A stretch of DNA of 46,390 nt from Laetiporus sulphureus 93-53 (taxonomy: Eukaryota > Basidiomycota > Agaricomycetes > Polyporales > Laetiporaceae). The DNA lies in the NCBI RefSeq assembly GCF_001632365.1, contig NW_024468543.1:5864-52253 (forward strand), read 5' to 3'. A program made the position numbers and the translations under genes. Under the pieces are notes generated by a model. That model ran no database searches, was not told where the DNA came from, and saw only the letters and a list, made by a program, of their open reading frames with translations. This document shows positions 44,945-46,390 of this stretch, one piece after another; position 1 is the first letter of the stretch; each line of letters starts with the position of its first letter.

Positions 44945-46390
44945 AGGTGAAGGTGCGTTGATCAGAGGGTGGGTGATATCCTTCACGGTGGTCTTCGCAA
45001 CAACTAGATACTTATACCCTCATTTTACGGCCTGAATGAGGAGCTACGGTCACATGTCATACAGACTATTGGTTTCTTGGAAGACCCGTGGTGATGGTTG
45101 GTGTTGCTTCTTCCTCCAGAACATACTGAATGAATACACGTGAACAGCGAAGTCTTATAATTATGCAAGCTCCCCTACGAAGGGTAATTAGGTGATACGC
45201 ATGGGAACACAGTGTATAGCGGACTTGCCGTTCATGCTCTGCGCAGTCCACACGTTTGGCAGTATTGACGCCTGAATGAGCGGACTTGGGGTGTAGAATG
45301 CGCTGTGGAAGTCCTCCCCGCGTTCGAGGGAATACTTCAACATCGCTTATGGCAATTAAATAGTCTGAAGAGGTGATGTGAAACATTAGTTGGAATAGTG
45401 GGCCCCGGAATATATGCGTTCTGGCCAAAGAGCGTTAAGATTCCTCCGAGATTGCTCGGAGATCACAAATGAATATGATATTGTAGTGACTAGAACCATG
45501 GCAATCGGGCGTGATTGATTGGCCAGTGTCGATACCCCAGAGCAGCTTCTTCGTGTTATCTGCCGCGCAAAGTCAGCTGGACCATGGAAGGGAAATTATG
45601 CGCATTATACTCAAGGAATGTGGTGCTCCTGAGAAAACGACAAAGGCAGAGCGAGTGCCAAGACACATGCAGCACTAAATACGACGTCTGGGCCCACCGT
45701 TGACAGTCAGATTCGACAAATCGCTCAGACCTTTGCCTCCTCTAGGAAGATTATAAACTACCTCCTTCTTTGAGAGGAGAGAGGTAAGGAGATATACACT
45801 CACTGTTCGCGCTATCCCAGCTGGGTTAGGCCTCAGACCTTACGGATCGGCTTCGATTGCACAATTGGGGGGAATGAAAGGGCCAAGCAGCTATTCAGGT
45901 CCCTCGCACGCTCGCCTGGCTACATCGTGCCAATGCTCTAAGCCATACCATAAATCGTCAATAATCATCACCTCTGCCTGTGGAAGTTCAAGTGACATAC
46001 GCATTTATCCGGACATAACTTCCGAAATGTGCTACCCCGCGCCAATACGGGACATCACCGGTCAACAGATGTGATATCAATGTACATGGAAATCATACAC
46101 GTACAATTGCTAGTCATTCCGTAGGCTTATACATCGCTGGAATTGAGGCGGATCGAGGCAAATCACGAGATGATAGGAAAAATGAGGAACAATGGGAGTG
46201 ATGGCTGCGGCCATCAGCTGATAAGCGCCCATTGATTGACCACCCAGACGCGCCTTGCCTTTCTCCCCCACACTTGTCTCCCAACCACCACAAGCGCTCT
46301 TCCCTTTCATCCCTTCTGCCCTCTTACATCCACCTTTGTAGACACTTCGCGCTGCTCTACAGAGACGTACTTACTCTTCTGCCTACCTCT
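44945..46390. other. Intergenic region at the right edge
   Basis: It contains the promoter of P450 copy A on its left side. No supported ORF is seen; the largest are 60-120 codons without motifs. The last 150 bases are strongly pyrimidine-rich on the plus strand, as in fungal core promoters and leaders, so a plus-strand gene may start beyond the window. Confidence 0.45.

Noticed and set aside
1..46390. CRISPR array, bacterial operons or prophage
   Set aside because: No regularly spaced direct repeats occur, and spliced genes throughout show a fungal nuclear genome.

Overview
The window looks like genomic DNA of a filamentous basidiomycete, probably an Agaricomycete. The genes have many short introns of about 46-90 nt, two spliced multi-exon cytochrome P450s lie in tandem, and several proteins are of basidiomycete type: a DUF6593-like protein, a stand-alone caspase-like C14 protein with a long C-terminal region, and a Zn2Cys6 regulator with eleven exons. 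All gene models were built by hand from reading frame, splice motifs and remembered family patterns. No alignment or transcript data were available.

Layout. (1) Positions 1 to about 10.5 kb are a block of transposable elements. A Tad/Jockey-type LINE lies on the minus strand (1-5.8 kb; ORF1 intact, ORF2 broken by three in-frame TGA codons). Next comes a Gypsy LTR with its polypurine tract (5.9-6.6 kb). After it, a 70-bp inverted repeat pair brackets 3.8 kb that holds a Tc1/mariner-type MITE, the N-terminal remnant of a Helitron gene and a fold-back element. (2) 10.5-19.8 kb carries four ordinary genes: a multi-pass membrane protein (-), a caspase-like C14 peptidase (-), divergently an MMTAG2-domain RS-rich protein (+), and a DUF6593-like protein (+). 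(3) 22.9-26.3 kb holds a Zn2Cys6 transcription factor (-). (4) 26.3-34.0 kb is gene-poor, with only unassigned ORFs. (5) 34.0-38.9 kb has COG3, the Golgi tethering complex subunit (+), convergent with a LAMTOR1/Meh1-like lysosomal anchor (-). (6) 39.4-44.9 kb holds two tandem P450 genes (-) with identical lengths for exons 2-13. (7) The last 1.4 kb is intergenic and may reach the 5' leader of a gene beyond the right edge.

How the genes relate. COG3 and the LAMTOR1-like gene both act on endomembranes (Golgi tethering; vacuolar TORC1 signalling), but their pairing may be chance. The P450 pair is a clear duplication, and the nearby Zn2Cys6 regulator is the sort of factor that controls such genes; no link is shown here. 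I found no CRISPR array, tRNA or rRNA. The most unusual features are a probable GC-AG intron in the LAMTOR1-like gene, a 14-nt micro-exon encoding the I-helix motif in both P450s, a putative 4-nt first coding exon in the caspase gene, and the nested transposon mosaic.
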